Positions 1 through 5,786 of a stretch of 8,233 bases of DNA are shown piece after piece. Each line of letters starts with the position of its first letter. Position 1 is the stretch's first letter. This DNA is from CAZJOD01 sp964547525 (GTDB lineage Bacteria > Bacillota > Clostridia > JAAYHZ01), in assembly GCA_964547525.1 (NCBI GenBank), contig CAZJOD010000160.1:1-8233 (forward strand), given 5' to 3'. The position numbers and the translations under genes are program-made. The notes under the pieces are model-generated. The model did no database searches. It saw only the letters and a list, made by a program, of their open reading frames with translations, and had not been told where the DNA came from.

Positions 1-40
1 TGTAGAATCATAGATTTTATAATTTATCAAATGTAGATAC

Positions 41-77
41 AAACACTCTCAAAAACAATTTTAGGGTGTTTTTTTTG
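41..77 (+). terminator. Rho-independent terminator-like hairpin
   Basis: The arms 41-49 (AAACACTCT) and 63-71 (AGGGTGTTT) pair over 9 bp with one G-U, around a 13-nt loop, and a run of T (70-76) follows. This is the form of an intrinsic terminator read on the + strand. It probably ends a gene to the left of the window. Frame 1 is open from the window edge to a TAG at 34-36, but that stretch is too short to call a gene. Confidence 0.6.
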
Positions 78-171
78 TTAAAAAATCTTAAAAAAAACTA
101 GATGAGATACAAAACAGGATAAATAGATTCTCAAAAATCTTAAAAAAATATTAAATGAGATACAAAACAGG

Positions 172-204
172 ATACATTTTTAAAACTTGATTTTAAAAAT
201 GTAT
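172..204 (+). other. AT-rich inverted repeat in the upstream region
   Basis: The arms 172-185 and 191-204 pair perfectly over 14 bp around the loop CTTGA. The stem is nearly all A-T and ends three bases before the GC-rich hairpin at 208-238. It could be a tandem terminator element, a protein-binding palindrome, or part of a leader RNA structure. Sequence alone does not decide. Confidence 0.5.
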
Positions 205-207
205 TCC

Positions 208-240
208 AAGCCCGGTATGTTCGATACATACCGGGCTTTT
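208..240 (+). terminator. Strong intrinsic terminator or attenuator in the operon leader
   Basis: The arms 208-220 (AAGCCCGGTATGT) and 226-238 (ACATACCGGGCTT) form a perfect 13-bp stem with loop TCGAT. The stem runs directly into a short T run (237-240). It lies between A-rich repeat copies 2 and 3, 136 bases before the first start codon. If the operon promoter is upstream of it, this is an attenuator. If the promoter is between 241 and 360, it simply insulates the operon from upstream transcription. Confidence 0.65.
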
Positions 241-360
241 CATATATAAGGATAAACTGATTCTTAAAAAATCTTAAAAAAAAACTAAATGAGAGTGATA
301 TAAGAGTGTGATGAGAGAAAGATGAGAGGAGCGGATGATAAACTAAAATCAGGAAAAGAA

Positions 361-367
361 AAGGAGG
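361..367 (+). promoter_or_regulatory. Ribosome binding site fixing the start at 376
   Basis: AAGGAGG lies 8 bases before the ATG at 376. The in-frame ATG at 322 lacks a comparable site at normal distance and would add an 18-residue charged segment before the first membrane helix. The start at 376 is therefore preferred. Confidence 0.75.
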
Positions 368-375
368 AAAAAACC

Positions 376-1407
376 ATGTGGGGTATCGTAGCATTGACAA
401 CTTGTATAGTACCGGCAATCATATATGTGATAATACGTAACAAGAATATAAAAGTTACCGGAAAAACAAGCGTTACATACTTTGATAGATCTTTTGTTCT
501 CAGCTGCTTGATAATCATCATGTGTTCCTCTTTATTCATACTTGTTAACAGTGTGGATTTTACCGCTTTTGGACTAAATACAACACATTCGTATTTTACA
601 ACAGGAACATCCTTAAAAAATGTTTTTAATGCAGGTATATGGGAATCAAATGACGAACCGATTGAATTCGGATCGGCATGGGCGGGAAACGTTAATTTCG
701 GTGGAGGAATAGCAAAATACTTCACATATAACAAAAATGCGGGAAGTCAACAAAATCCGGTGAGTATAAAACTGGAAGCCGGTGCCGACAGAGTTCATGT
801 GGGATATGTAAAGGTCTGGAATAATCAAAATACCCTTTACGTGAATGTGGAGACTATAAATCCGTATTTGATGAATGTAGCTCACATATATCCGGGAACA
901 GTACAACCTCAAAACCACTCTCCCGGGAATTTGGGATATAGCAATGAAACATCAACACCTGTAACAGGGTACGNNNNNNNNNNCCAAATAAGCAGAATAT
1001 ACACTACCTGGGATAATAACCCTGACCGAAGAGATTCGACACCGTTCGCATCGTTGAAAAACAATCAAACCGTTTACATTGCAGTGCATGCGGACATTTT
1101 GATCCCGGCCGGCTTAAAAATAAGTGAAACGGGTTTGCAGCAGATACAAACCGATTTGATTATAGAACAAACAGAAGATACAACAGATAACCAAGAGGTA
1201 ATCGAAAATGAAAGTAATCCGGAAGATATAGATGAAAACGGTATATATGAAGATGAAACAATCGGTTCGGACCAAGTCGATAAATCGGAACAAACAGAGT
1301 CTTTAAATGAAGACTGTGAGCAAGACACGGAGGACATAAATCATGAAATGTCCGATATTAATCGGATAGAACCGGAAGGGTTTGAAAACCCGCCGGAATG
1401 TGAGTGA
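376..1407 (+). CDS. Membrane-anchored surface protein with acidic tail, SipW locus
   Basis: About 343 residues, read across a 10-N gap (974-983). Hydrophobic segments are at residues 3-20 and 39-58. The second is followed by SYFTTGTSLKNVFNAGIW (72-89), which resembles the AYFSDTETxxxNTFTAGTW start of many SipW-dependent secreted proteins. Residues 129-172 (AGADRVHVGYVKVWNNQNTL, LYVNVET, AHIYPG) and YIAVHADI (234-241) resemble a domain common in secreted bacterial proteins (pattern AGxxxxVGxVxVxNxxxxLYV, later YIAxHA). I do not know a proven function for it. From about 264 the tail is very rich in Asp, Glu and Asn and is probably disordered. The gene lies 56 bases before the signal peptidase gene and is probably its first operon partner: a membrane-retained anchor, minor fibre component or regulator (inference). 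The reading frame makes sense on both sides of the gap. The start was chosen for its ribosome binding site. Confidence 0.7.
   Translation: MWGIVALTTCIVPAIIYVIIRNKNIKVTGKTSVTYFDRSFVLSCLIIIMCSSLFILVNSVDFTAFGLNTTHSYFTTGTSLKNVFNAGIWESNDEPIEFGSAWAGNVNFGGGIAKYFTYNKNAGSQQNPVSIKLEAGADRVHVGYVKVWNNQNTLYVNVETINPYLMNVAHIYPGTVQPQNHSPGNLGYSNETSTPVTGYXXXXQISRIYTTWDNNPDRRDSTPFASLKNNQTVYIAVHADILIPAGLKISETGLQQIQTDLIIEQTEDTTDNQEVIENESNPEDIDENGIYEDETIGSDQVDKSEQTESLNEDCEQDTEDINHEMSDINRIEPEGFENPPECE
974..983. other. Assembly gap of 10 N
   Basis: Ten undetermined bases inside the first gene. The frame before (ending at a Gly-Tyr pair) and after (resuming at QISRIYTTWDNN) agrees at the stated length, so the true length is probably 10 or differs by a multiple of three. 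Confidence 0.98.
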
Positions 1408-1463
1408 AAGGCAAGAAAGAATTTTAGATATATTTATGAAAGGAAATTCGGGAGAAGGTTAAA

Positions 1464-2828
1464 ATGGTAACTGCAGCGATGGATACACCAAAAAACAATA
1501 GCAAAAAAAATATCTCGGTACCGGTTAAATGGGCCGGAAACATATTGTTTGTTATCTTACTGCTAACAGTAGCTTTTATGACGGTGTTTACCATTCAAAG
1601 CAGAAAATCATCATCGAATGTCTTAGGCGGGTACAAAATGTTCATTGTACTAAGCGGAAGTATGAACCCGGCGTTCGATACGGGAAGCGTGGTCTTTGTA
1701 AAGCCTATTGATCCCAGAGAAATTGTTGTAGGGGATATCATAACCTTCAAAGGATCAAAAGATTCAAAAAATACAACCACCCACAGAGTCGTAGAGGTTC
1801 ACAAGCAATACGACCTGAGTTTTACTACAAAGGGAGACGCAAACCAAGTGGTGGATCCGGTGCCGTTATATCCGGAAAATGTAGTGGGGAAAGTAATTTT
1901 CAGCATTCCGTACATAGGTTACATTCTGAACTTTGCTTCCACCAAAGGCGGAACTTACTTATTGGTGATACTGCCTTTAATGATTGTAATATTCCTGGAA
2001 GGTCGAAAGATTTTCTTACACCTGGTAAAGGAAAGATCTGAAAAGGAACTGTCCAAACTAACCGGAAACGAGCGGGAAAAAAGTACCGCGGCGGAACTTG
2101 AAAACTTAAAAAAGACTGAGAAAACACCGGTTGACGATCGACCGAAAACAGTTAAAAATTCGGACATTATAAGACCTTCGAAAGTTATTTTTGAAGAAGC
2201 GGTAAAAACAGAACAAAAGATATCGGGTACCGCCGCATTAAAAACACAACACAATGTAGCGATCGGAAGTATGAAAGACAGTGAGATCAACGCCCGGACT
2301 GTTGAAGTACAAAATATAATCGATAAAATAACCAAGCAGGAACGAAGGGAGGAACCCGTATTGCAGAAAATTAATTCTACTAACATACCGGAAAACCAAA
2401 AGGGTTCACAAAATTCCGAAGTATCTTTTATGAAAGAGCCTCCCAAGTTAAATAATCGCGAAAGTGATTCTTCGGATACCGAGCGTAATAAATTGTTCGA
2501 AACCATTCGAGAGCTTCAGGACATATTGATAAAAAAACGTGAGAATATAAATCGCCTTAAAGAATCTATAGAAACATTAAAGATTAAAGCTTTAACCGGA
2601 AGCGATGTAAAAGGGCAAGTAGAGGGAATGATAACTGCGGTTCAGATGGAATCAATTGAAAAACTGTACCGCTACAAGGTCCAAGTTGTAAAACTTGAAA
2701 AAGAGCTGATGAACGCCTTATACCAAAAGAAAATTGAAGATGAGAATCTTGACAGGTCGGTTTCATCACTAAAAGAAGAGTTACATTCAAAGCTTAGTGA
2801 GTATGAATATGTTGAGGAGGATCTGTAA
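1464..2828 (+). CDS. sipW: SipW-like signal peptidase I with coiled-coil C-terminal extension
   Basis: 454 residues. Type I signal peptidase of the ER/SipW class: it removes signal peptides outside the membrane and is the known processing enzyme for TasA/CalY-type proteins. A helix at about 25-44 is followed by LSGSMNP with the catalytic Ser at 66, GDIITF (90-95), TTHRVVEV with His 107 where the bacterial-type enzymes have Lys, and KGDANQVVDP (123-132). A second helix is at about 163-178. Bacillus subtilis SipW is about 190 residues, so about 275 residues here are extra: a charged linker from 180, then a predicted coiled coil from about 342 to the end. By the usual topology this tail is cytosolic. 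The start ATG has GGAGAAGG five bases upstream. The next gene begins on the base after its stop, and four likely substrates follow. The peptidase call is firm; the symbol is by similarity, and the tail's role is unknown. Confidence 0.9.
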   Translation: MVTAAMDTPKNNSKKNISVPVKWAGNILFVILLLTVAFMTVFTIQSRKSSSNVLGGYKMFIVLSGSMNPAFDTGSVVFVKPIDPREIVVGDIITFKGSKDSKNTTTHRVVEVHKQYDLSFTTKGDANQVVDPVPLYPENVVGKVIFSIPYIGYILNFASTKGGTYLLVILPLMIVIFLEGRKIFLHLVKERSEKELSKLTGNEREKSTAAELENLKKTEKTPVDDRPKTVKNSDIIRPSKVIFEEAVKTEQKISGTAALKTQHNVAIGSMKDSEINARTVEVQNIIDKITKQERREEPVLQKINSTNIPENQKGSQNSEVSFMKEPPKLNNRESDSSDTERNKLFETIRELQDILIKKRENINRLKESIETLKIKALTGSDVKGQVEGMITAVQMESIEKLYRYKVQVVKLEKELMNALYQKKIEDENLDRSVSSLKEELHSKLSEYEYVEEDL

Positions 2829-3365
2829 ATGTCAGATAACAATAGATTATTTTTTAAAGATGTAAATAAAACAAAAACTTCCGAACCGGTTGAAGAATTG
2901 TACTCGCAAATAGGTATATTAAGAAAGAAAATTGATGAGTACACACTGGAGGAGCAAGAGCTTAAACAACAACTGGCAAAGCTACAGATATCAAACGAAT
3001 CGCAAATGAGATCGGAAGAATACTTAGACTTTGCAATAGAAAAGGCAAATGAAACCGTAAGGTTTATAAAAGAAAATACAGAGCGCGAAATAAGGGAAAC
3101 CATAGAGAATGTAAAAAATCTCAAAGCTGAGTTTGAAAAAGAATCCAAATTCTATGATGAAAGAATAAAAAGAAAGAAGCAGTACATTGTATCAATGCTG
3201 CAAAGTCTCTTGGTTTTTATGGATGATGATAAAGCCGTGGATCCGGGAATAAAAGCGTTCGGTGTAGAACAGAAAAGAAATCATAATACCGGAAAAACAA
3301 AGAATCAATCCGATTCATCGGATATATTGAATGATTTGCTAAAAGGAATAGATAACGAAAAGTAA
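2829..3365 (+). CDS. Small soluble coiled-coil protein, coupled to sipW
   Basis: 178 residues with no signal peptide or membrane segment. Residues 18-60 and about 70-125 are rich in Glu, Lys, Gln and Leu with heptad spacing, predicting two coiled-coil stretches. The C-terminus (about 150-178) is polar and probably flexible. The ATG directly abuts the TAA of the signal peptidase gene, and its GAGGAGG site (2814-2820) lies inside that gene, so translation is probably coupled. The organisation loosely recalls DivIVA-like or scaffold proteins, but no family can be assigned. Because the peptidase tail is also coiled coil and probably cytosolic, the two may bind each other and position the secretion site (inference). 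Confidence 0.75.
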   Translation: MSDNNRLFFKDVNKTKTSEPVEELYSQIGILRKKIDEYTLEEQELKQQLAKLQISNESQMRSEEYLDFAIEKANETVRFIKENTEREIRETIENVKNLKAEFEKESKFYDERIKRKKQYIVSMLQSLLVFMDDDKAVDPGIKAFGVEQKRNHNTGKTKNQSDSSDILNDLLKGIDNEK

Positions 3366-3416
3366 CAGTAACAAGTAATTAACCCTTAAAGGGGTGAAGA
3401 AAGAAATTTTGAGAAC

Positions 3417-3423
3417 GGAGGTG
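3417..3423 (+). promoter_or_regulatory. Ribosome binding site fixing the start at 3430
   Basis: GGAGGTG lies 6 bases before the ATG at 3430. An in-frame GTG at 3394 would add 12 residues, but the purine run before it overlaps the codon. The start at 3430 also places the signal peptide as in the three paralogues. Confidence 0.75.
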
Positions 3424-3429
3424 TTAAAA

Positions 3430-4027
3430 ATGCATGGACCAAAAAAGAGCGTATTGTTAGTAATACTGCTGACGGCCGTTTCGGCAATGACAGTGGCAGG
3501 TGCTACAATGGCTTGGTTTACAGACTCCGCAGCACCTATAAATAATGATTTTACAGCAGGAGTCGTGGAAATATCAGCCGAAGAAACGATTTTTCCTCCT
3601 GCTGAGGTAATGGAGAACTGGAATCCGGGGGATTGCACTAAAAAGGAATACACCATTATAAATACCGGAGCCAAGACCGCTTACATAAGAGGAATTTTTA
3701 CAGGTAAGTGGTATCTATCGGACGGTATAACAGAATTTCTACCCGACCCGGACTTAGGTGTTGTAACTTGGGAGCTGCACCCAGAAGGCTCCGATAATAA
3801 TTGGACGAAAGCCGGAACGGCATGGTACTACAACAACCCGATTCCGGGAACTTACACCCAGGCTGACGTAACTGAAAGGCAAAGAACACTGACTTTAAAG
3901 GTTTGCCTTAATGGAAACGATACCGATAACCAATATCAAGGTAAAGTATTTAAACTGTTTGCGGTGTTTAATGCGGTACAAAGTTCTAACGGAGCGGTAA
4001 ATGATGTTTGGCCTGATAATCCGTACG
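3430..4027 (+). CDS. TasA/CalY (camelysin)-like secreted protein, interrupted by gap
   Basis: The first 199 residues before the gap. A SipW-type signal peptide (about 1-28) has a short basic start (PKK), a hydrophobic core and AGATMAWFTD; cleavage is probably after ATMA. The mature start APINNDFTAGVVEI matches the camelysin/TasA pattern. ENWNPGD (62-68) is the conserved turn of this fold, followed by TIINTGAKTAYIRG. The end matches the paralogues: YQGKVFKLFAVF, QSSNGAV, DNPY. Cys 69 and Cys 159 are the only mature cysteines and may form a disulfide. Two paralogues stop right after NPY, but here the next base is G, so no stop codon can follow and the protein continues into the gap. The CBM5/12-like fragment at 4128-4256 is probably its C-terminus. 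A fibre or matrix subunit is likely from family and context. Confidence 0.85.
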
Positions 4028-4127
4028 NNNNNNNNNNNNNNNNNNNNNNNNNNNNNNNNNNNNNNNNNNNNNNNNNNNNNNNNNNNNNNNNNNNNNNNNN
4101 NNNNNNNNNNNNNNNNNNNNNNNNNNN
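4028..4127. other. Assembly gap of 100 N
   Basis: One hundred N, a conventional placeholder for a gap of unknown length. If one gene spans it, the true length must leave a remainder of 2 on division by 3, because the fragment after it is out of frame with 3430 at the stated length. Read in the nominal frame, the downstream side gives only nine residues before a stop, which is an artefact of the arbitrary gap size. Confidence 0.98.
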
Positions 4128-4256
4128 CAAGAGTGGAGATTCTTCAATATATACGTAAAAGATGATCAGGTTTATCATAACGGGATCTTATATATTGCCA
4201 AATGGTATTCGCAAAATGTAGAACCCGGATTGACAAACGCATGGCAGATAAACTGA
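4128..4256 (+). CDS. C-terminal CBM5/12-like carbohydrate-binding module fragment
   Basis: Frame 4128 encodes 42 residues then TGA. It reads YVKDDQVYHNGILYIAKWYS with QNVEPG and a final NAWQIN. This matches the CBM5/12 (chitin-binding type 3) pattern: an aromatic start, GDxVxYxGxxYxAKWWTQ, xxPG and a closing Trp; here AKWYSQ replaces AKWWTQ. Such modules are about 45 residues long and bind chitin and related insoluble glycans through exposed aromatic residues. There is no start codon, so it is the 3' end of a gene that begins in or before the gap. The simplest reading is that it completes the camelysin-like protein from 3430. A separate short gene lost in the gap cannot be excluded. Confidence 0.7.
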   Translation, partial: QEWRFFNIYVKDDQVYHNGILYIAKWYSQNVEPGLTNAWQIN

Positions 4257-4293
4257 CAAATACCAAAACTTGTAGGGTTTGAGACAATAAAAA

Positions 4294-4316
4294 GGTATTG
4301 CCCAAGCGGCAATACC
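4294..4316 (+). other. Leader hairpin before the third SipW substrate region
   Basis: The arms 4294-4302 (GGTATTGCC) and 4308-4316 (GGCAATACC) pair perfectly over 9 bp with loop CAAGC. GGGAAAAC follows rather than a T run, so it is not a normal terminator. It ends 64 bases before the start codon at 4381. A smaller stem (AGGCT/AGCCT, 4328-4340) lies between. A role in mRNA processing or stability is possible. Confidence 0.5.
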
Positions 4317-4366
4317 GGGAAAACATTAGGCTGGAAGCCTTAAAAATATATGAATTAAAATGAAAC

Positions 4367-4372
4367 GGGAGG
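4367..4372 (+). promoter_or_regulatory. Ribosome binding site fixing the start at 4381
   Basis: GGGAGG lies 8 bases before the ATG at 4381. In-frame ATGs at 4360 (before the site) and 4375 (2 bases after it) are badly spaced. The duplicate gene has the same arrangement: AGGAGG at 5066-5071, a poorly spaced ATG at 5074 and a good one at 5080. Confidence 0.75.
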
Positions 4373-4380
4373 ATATGAAA

Positions 4381-4971
4381 ATGAAAAAGAATATTATTAT
4401 GAGCGTATTGATAATCGCAATATCTGCGACTTTAATCGGAGGAGCTACAATGGCATGGTTTACAGATGCGGCGGAACCCATTGAAAACCAATTTACAGCA
4501 GGTACCGTTGAGATAGGTGCCGACGAAACAATCGAGCCTATTGATTCGATGCAGGAAAACTGGAATCCCGGCGATGTGGCTGAAAAGGAATTTACCATAA
4601 TCAACACCGGAACAAAATCAATTTATTTGAGAGCCACTATAACCGGCAGATGGTATGAAAACGACGGAGTTACCGAATTCAATCCGAATCCGGACGAAGA
4701 CGTGGTAACATGGACATTCTTTAATGACGATGCGGCGGCGAATTGGACCAGAGTCGGTAACGAATGGTATTACAATGCTCCCATAGGCGGATCGTATACT
4801 GTGGAAAACGCTCTGGATCGTACAGTGAAATTACACCTTAAGGTAACCTTGGACGGTCCTTCTACAGGCAATCAGTATCAAGGAAAAGTTTTCAAATTGA
4901 CCACAGTGTTTGATGCGATACAAAGCTCAAACGGAGCGGTGGATGATGCATGGGAAAATAATCCGTACTAA
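4381..4971 (+). CDS. TasA/CalY (camelysin)-like secreted subunit, copy A
   Basis: 196 residues. The signal peptide MKKNIIMSVL to GGATMA (1-25) is of SipW type, with cleavage probably after Ala 25, giving a mature start WFTDAAEPIENQFTAG. Next come GTVEIGADE, ENWNPGD (59-65), the strand FTIINTGTKSIYLRATI, a middle segment rich in Asp, Asn and Trp, and the shared C-terminal block NQYQGKVFKLTTVF, QSSNGAVDDAW, NPY. Known relatives (TasA, CalY) assemble into extracellular fibres; camelysin was named as a metalloprotease, but no HExxH motif is present here. The mature protein has no cysteine: Val 65 and Thr 156 stand where two relatives in this cluster have Cys. It is nearly identical to the next gene and is probably a major subunit. 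Its leader contains a hairpin at 4294-4316. Confidence 0.88.
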   Translation: MKKNIIMSVLIIAISATLIGGATMAWFTDAAEPIENQFTAGTVEIGADETIEPIDSMQENWNPGDVAEKEFTIINTGTKSIYLRATITGRWYENDGVTEFNPNPDEDVVTWTFFNDDAAANWTRVGNEWYYNAPIGGSYTVENALDRTVKLHLKVTLDGPSTGNQYQGKVFKLTTVFDAIQSSNGAVDDAWENNPY

Positions 4972-5020
4972 CAGGATTAATGAACACGAAAACAAAAGGG
5001 TTTGTAAAAAACCTATGAAA

Positions 5021-5043
5021 ACCGGAGCCTAAAAAGCTCCGGT
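5021..5043 (+). other. Leader hairpin before duplicated subunit gene B
   Basis: ACCGGAGC (5021-5028) pairs with GCTCCGGT (5036-5043) over 8 bp with an A-rich 7-nt loop. No T run follows, so it is a poor terminator. It ends 36 bases before the start at 5080. A weaker stem (GGGTTT/AAACCT, 4998-5014) precedes it. Confidence 0.5.
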
Positions 5044-5079
5044 AGCAAATAGCTAAATCATTATCAGGAGGATATGAAC

Positions 5080-5670
5080 ATGAAAAAGAACATTATTATG
5101 AGCGTATTGATAATCGCAATATCTGCGACTTTAATCGGAGGAGCTACAATGGCATGGTTTACAGATGCGGCGGAACCCATTGAAAACCAATTTACGGCAG
5201 GTACCGTTGAGATCGGTGCCGACGAAACAATTGAACCTATTCAATCAATGCAGGAAAACTGGAATCCCGGAGATGTGGCCGAAAAGGAATTTACTATAAA
5301 AAACATCGGAACCAAATCAATTTATTTGAGAGCTACCATAACCGGTAGATGGTATGAAAACGACGGAGTAACCGAATTCAATCCGGATCCGGATGAAGAC
5401 GTTGTAACATGGACATTCTTTGATAATGATGCGGCTTTAAACTGGACCAGAGTCGGTAACGAATGGTATTACAACGCTCCCATAGGTGGATCGTATACTG
5501 TTGAAAACGAAGAAGATCGTACAGTGACATTACACCTTAAAGTAACCTTGGACGGTCCTTCTACAGGCAATCAGTATCAAGGAAAGGTTTTCAAATTGAC
5601 CACAGTGTTTGATTCGATACAAAGCTCAAACGGAGCGGTGGATGATGCATGGGCTAATAATCCGTACTAA
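5080..5670 (+). CDS. TasA/CalY (camelysin)-like secreted subunit, copy B
   Basis: 196 residues, a tandem duplicate of the gene at 4381 with about 12 substitutions and no indel. The signal peptide and the first 54 residues are identical. Differences gather in likely surface positions: Asp/Gln 55, Ile/Lys and Thr/Ile around 74-76, the FFDNDAALNW segment, and VENEEDRTVT against VENALDRTVK. It keeps GGATMAWFTD, ENWNPGD and the terminal NPY, and has no mature cysteine. AGGAGG (5066-5071) stands 8 bases before the chosen ATG; an ATG 6 bases earlier is too close to the site. A second fibre-forming subunit, or simple dosage of the first, is likely. The changes alter local charge, so distinct roles are possible. 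Confidence 0.88.
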   Translation: MKKNIIMSVLIIAISATLIGGATMAWFTDAAEPIENQFTAGTVEIGADETIEPIQSMQENWNPGDVAEKEFTIKNIGTKSIYLRATITGRWYENDGVTEFNPDPDEDVVTWTFFDNDAALNWTRVGNEWYYNAPIGGSYTVENEEDRTVTLHLKVTLDGPSTGNQYQGKVFKLTTVFDSIQSSNGAVDDAWANNPY

Positions 5671-5732
5671 TAGGATTAAATTGAAGGAAATTTAACAGTA
5701 TTAAAAATAATTATCGGAGATATAACAACTTA

Positions 5733-5764
5733 GGGTTTTCGGATTAGAGAATATCCGAAAACCC
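5733..5764 (+). other. Leader hairpin before the large camelysin-like gene
   Basis: The arms 5733-5744 (GGGTTTTCGGAT) and 5753-5764 (ATCCGAAAACCC) pair perfectly over 12 bp with an 8-nt loop. GGGAGAAAGGAGA follows, not a T run. The stem ends 22 bases before the start at 5787 and 6 bases before the ribosome binding site (5771-5777), close enough to affect translation or to protect the mRNA 5' end after cleavage. Confidence 0.55.
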
Positions 5765-5786
5765 GGGAGAAAGGAGACGGCCTTAA

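Larger units (their letters stand above)
77..292 (+). repeat. Three A-rich direct repeats upstream of the operon
   Basis: Three copies of a unit built on ATCTTAAAAAAA followed by CTAxATGAGA lie at about 77-123, 126-176 and 249-292. Copies 1 and 2 also share GAGATACAAAACAGGATA, and copies 2 and 3 are both preceded by GGATAAA and GATTCT. In each copy a half-site (GTTA, CTCA or CTTA) is followed 9-10 bases later by CTTA. Tandem half-sites about one helical turn apart are typical of response-regulator operators (known for OmpR/PhoB-type proteins), so a regulator binding array is possible. No clear -35/-10 pair could be placed with confidence. The repeats flank two hairpins. Confidence 0.55.
4366..5679 (+). 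repeat. Tandem gene duplication, offset 699 bases
   Basis: Positions 4366-4980 are repeated at 5065-5679 with no insertion or deletion. The repeat covers the ribosome binding site, the whole gene and eight to nine bases past the stop (AGGATTAA in both). The segment 4393-4496 is identical to its partner for 104 bases. By my alignment the proteins differ at 12 of 196 positions. The intergenic leaders outside the repeat are unrelated in sequence. This is a recent duplication or a pair kept alike by gene conversion. Confidence 0.92.

Noticed and set aside
1..36. C-terminal end of an upstream gene in frame 1
   Set aside because: Only eleven residues before the stop; it is possible because a terminator follows, but it cannot be supported.
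322..375. Upstream in-frame ATG for the first gene
   Set aside because: No suitable ribosome binding site; AAGGAGG at 361-367 clearly serves the ATG at 376, which also starts right before the membrane helix.
394..434. TTGACA followed by GATAAT as a promoter
   Set aside because: The spacing is about 29 bases and both lie inside the first coding region; not a usable pair.
1900..3148. Long minus-strand open frames opposite the signal peptidase and coiled-coil genes
   Set aside because: They are Ser/Phe-rich antisense shadows of Lys/Glu-rich coding sequence, with no ribosome binding site or family resemblance.
4128..4158. Continuation of the 3430 gene in its nominal frame after the gap, ending at 4158
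   Set aside because: It gives nine unremarkable residues and depends on an arbitrary 100-N length; the frame at 4128 gives a recognisable CBM5/12-like module instead.
4257..4380. A c-di-GMP or other riboswitch in the leader
   Set aside because: A hairpin is present, but I could not match the conserved core bases of the c-di-GMP classes; only a simple stem can be supported.
4381..5670. Metalloprotease activity implied by the name camelysin
   Set aside because: No HExxH or other zinc motif is visible; these proteins are better read as structural fibre subunits.
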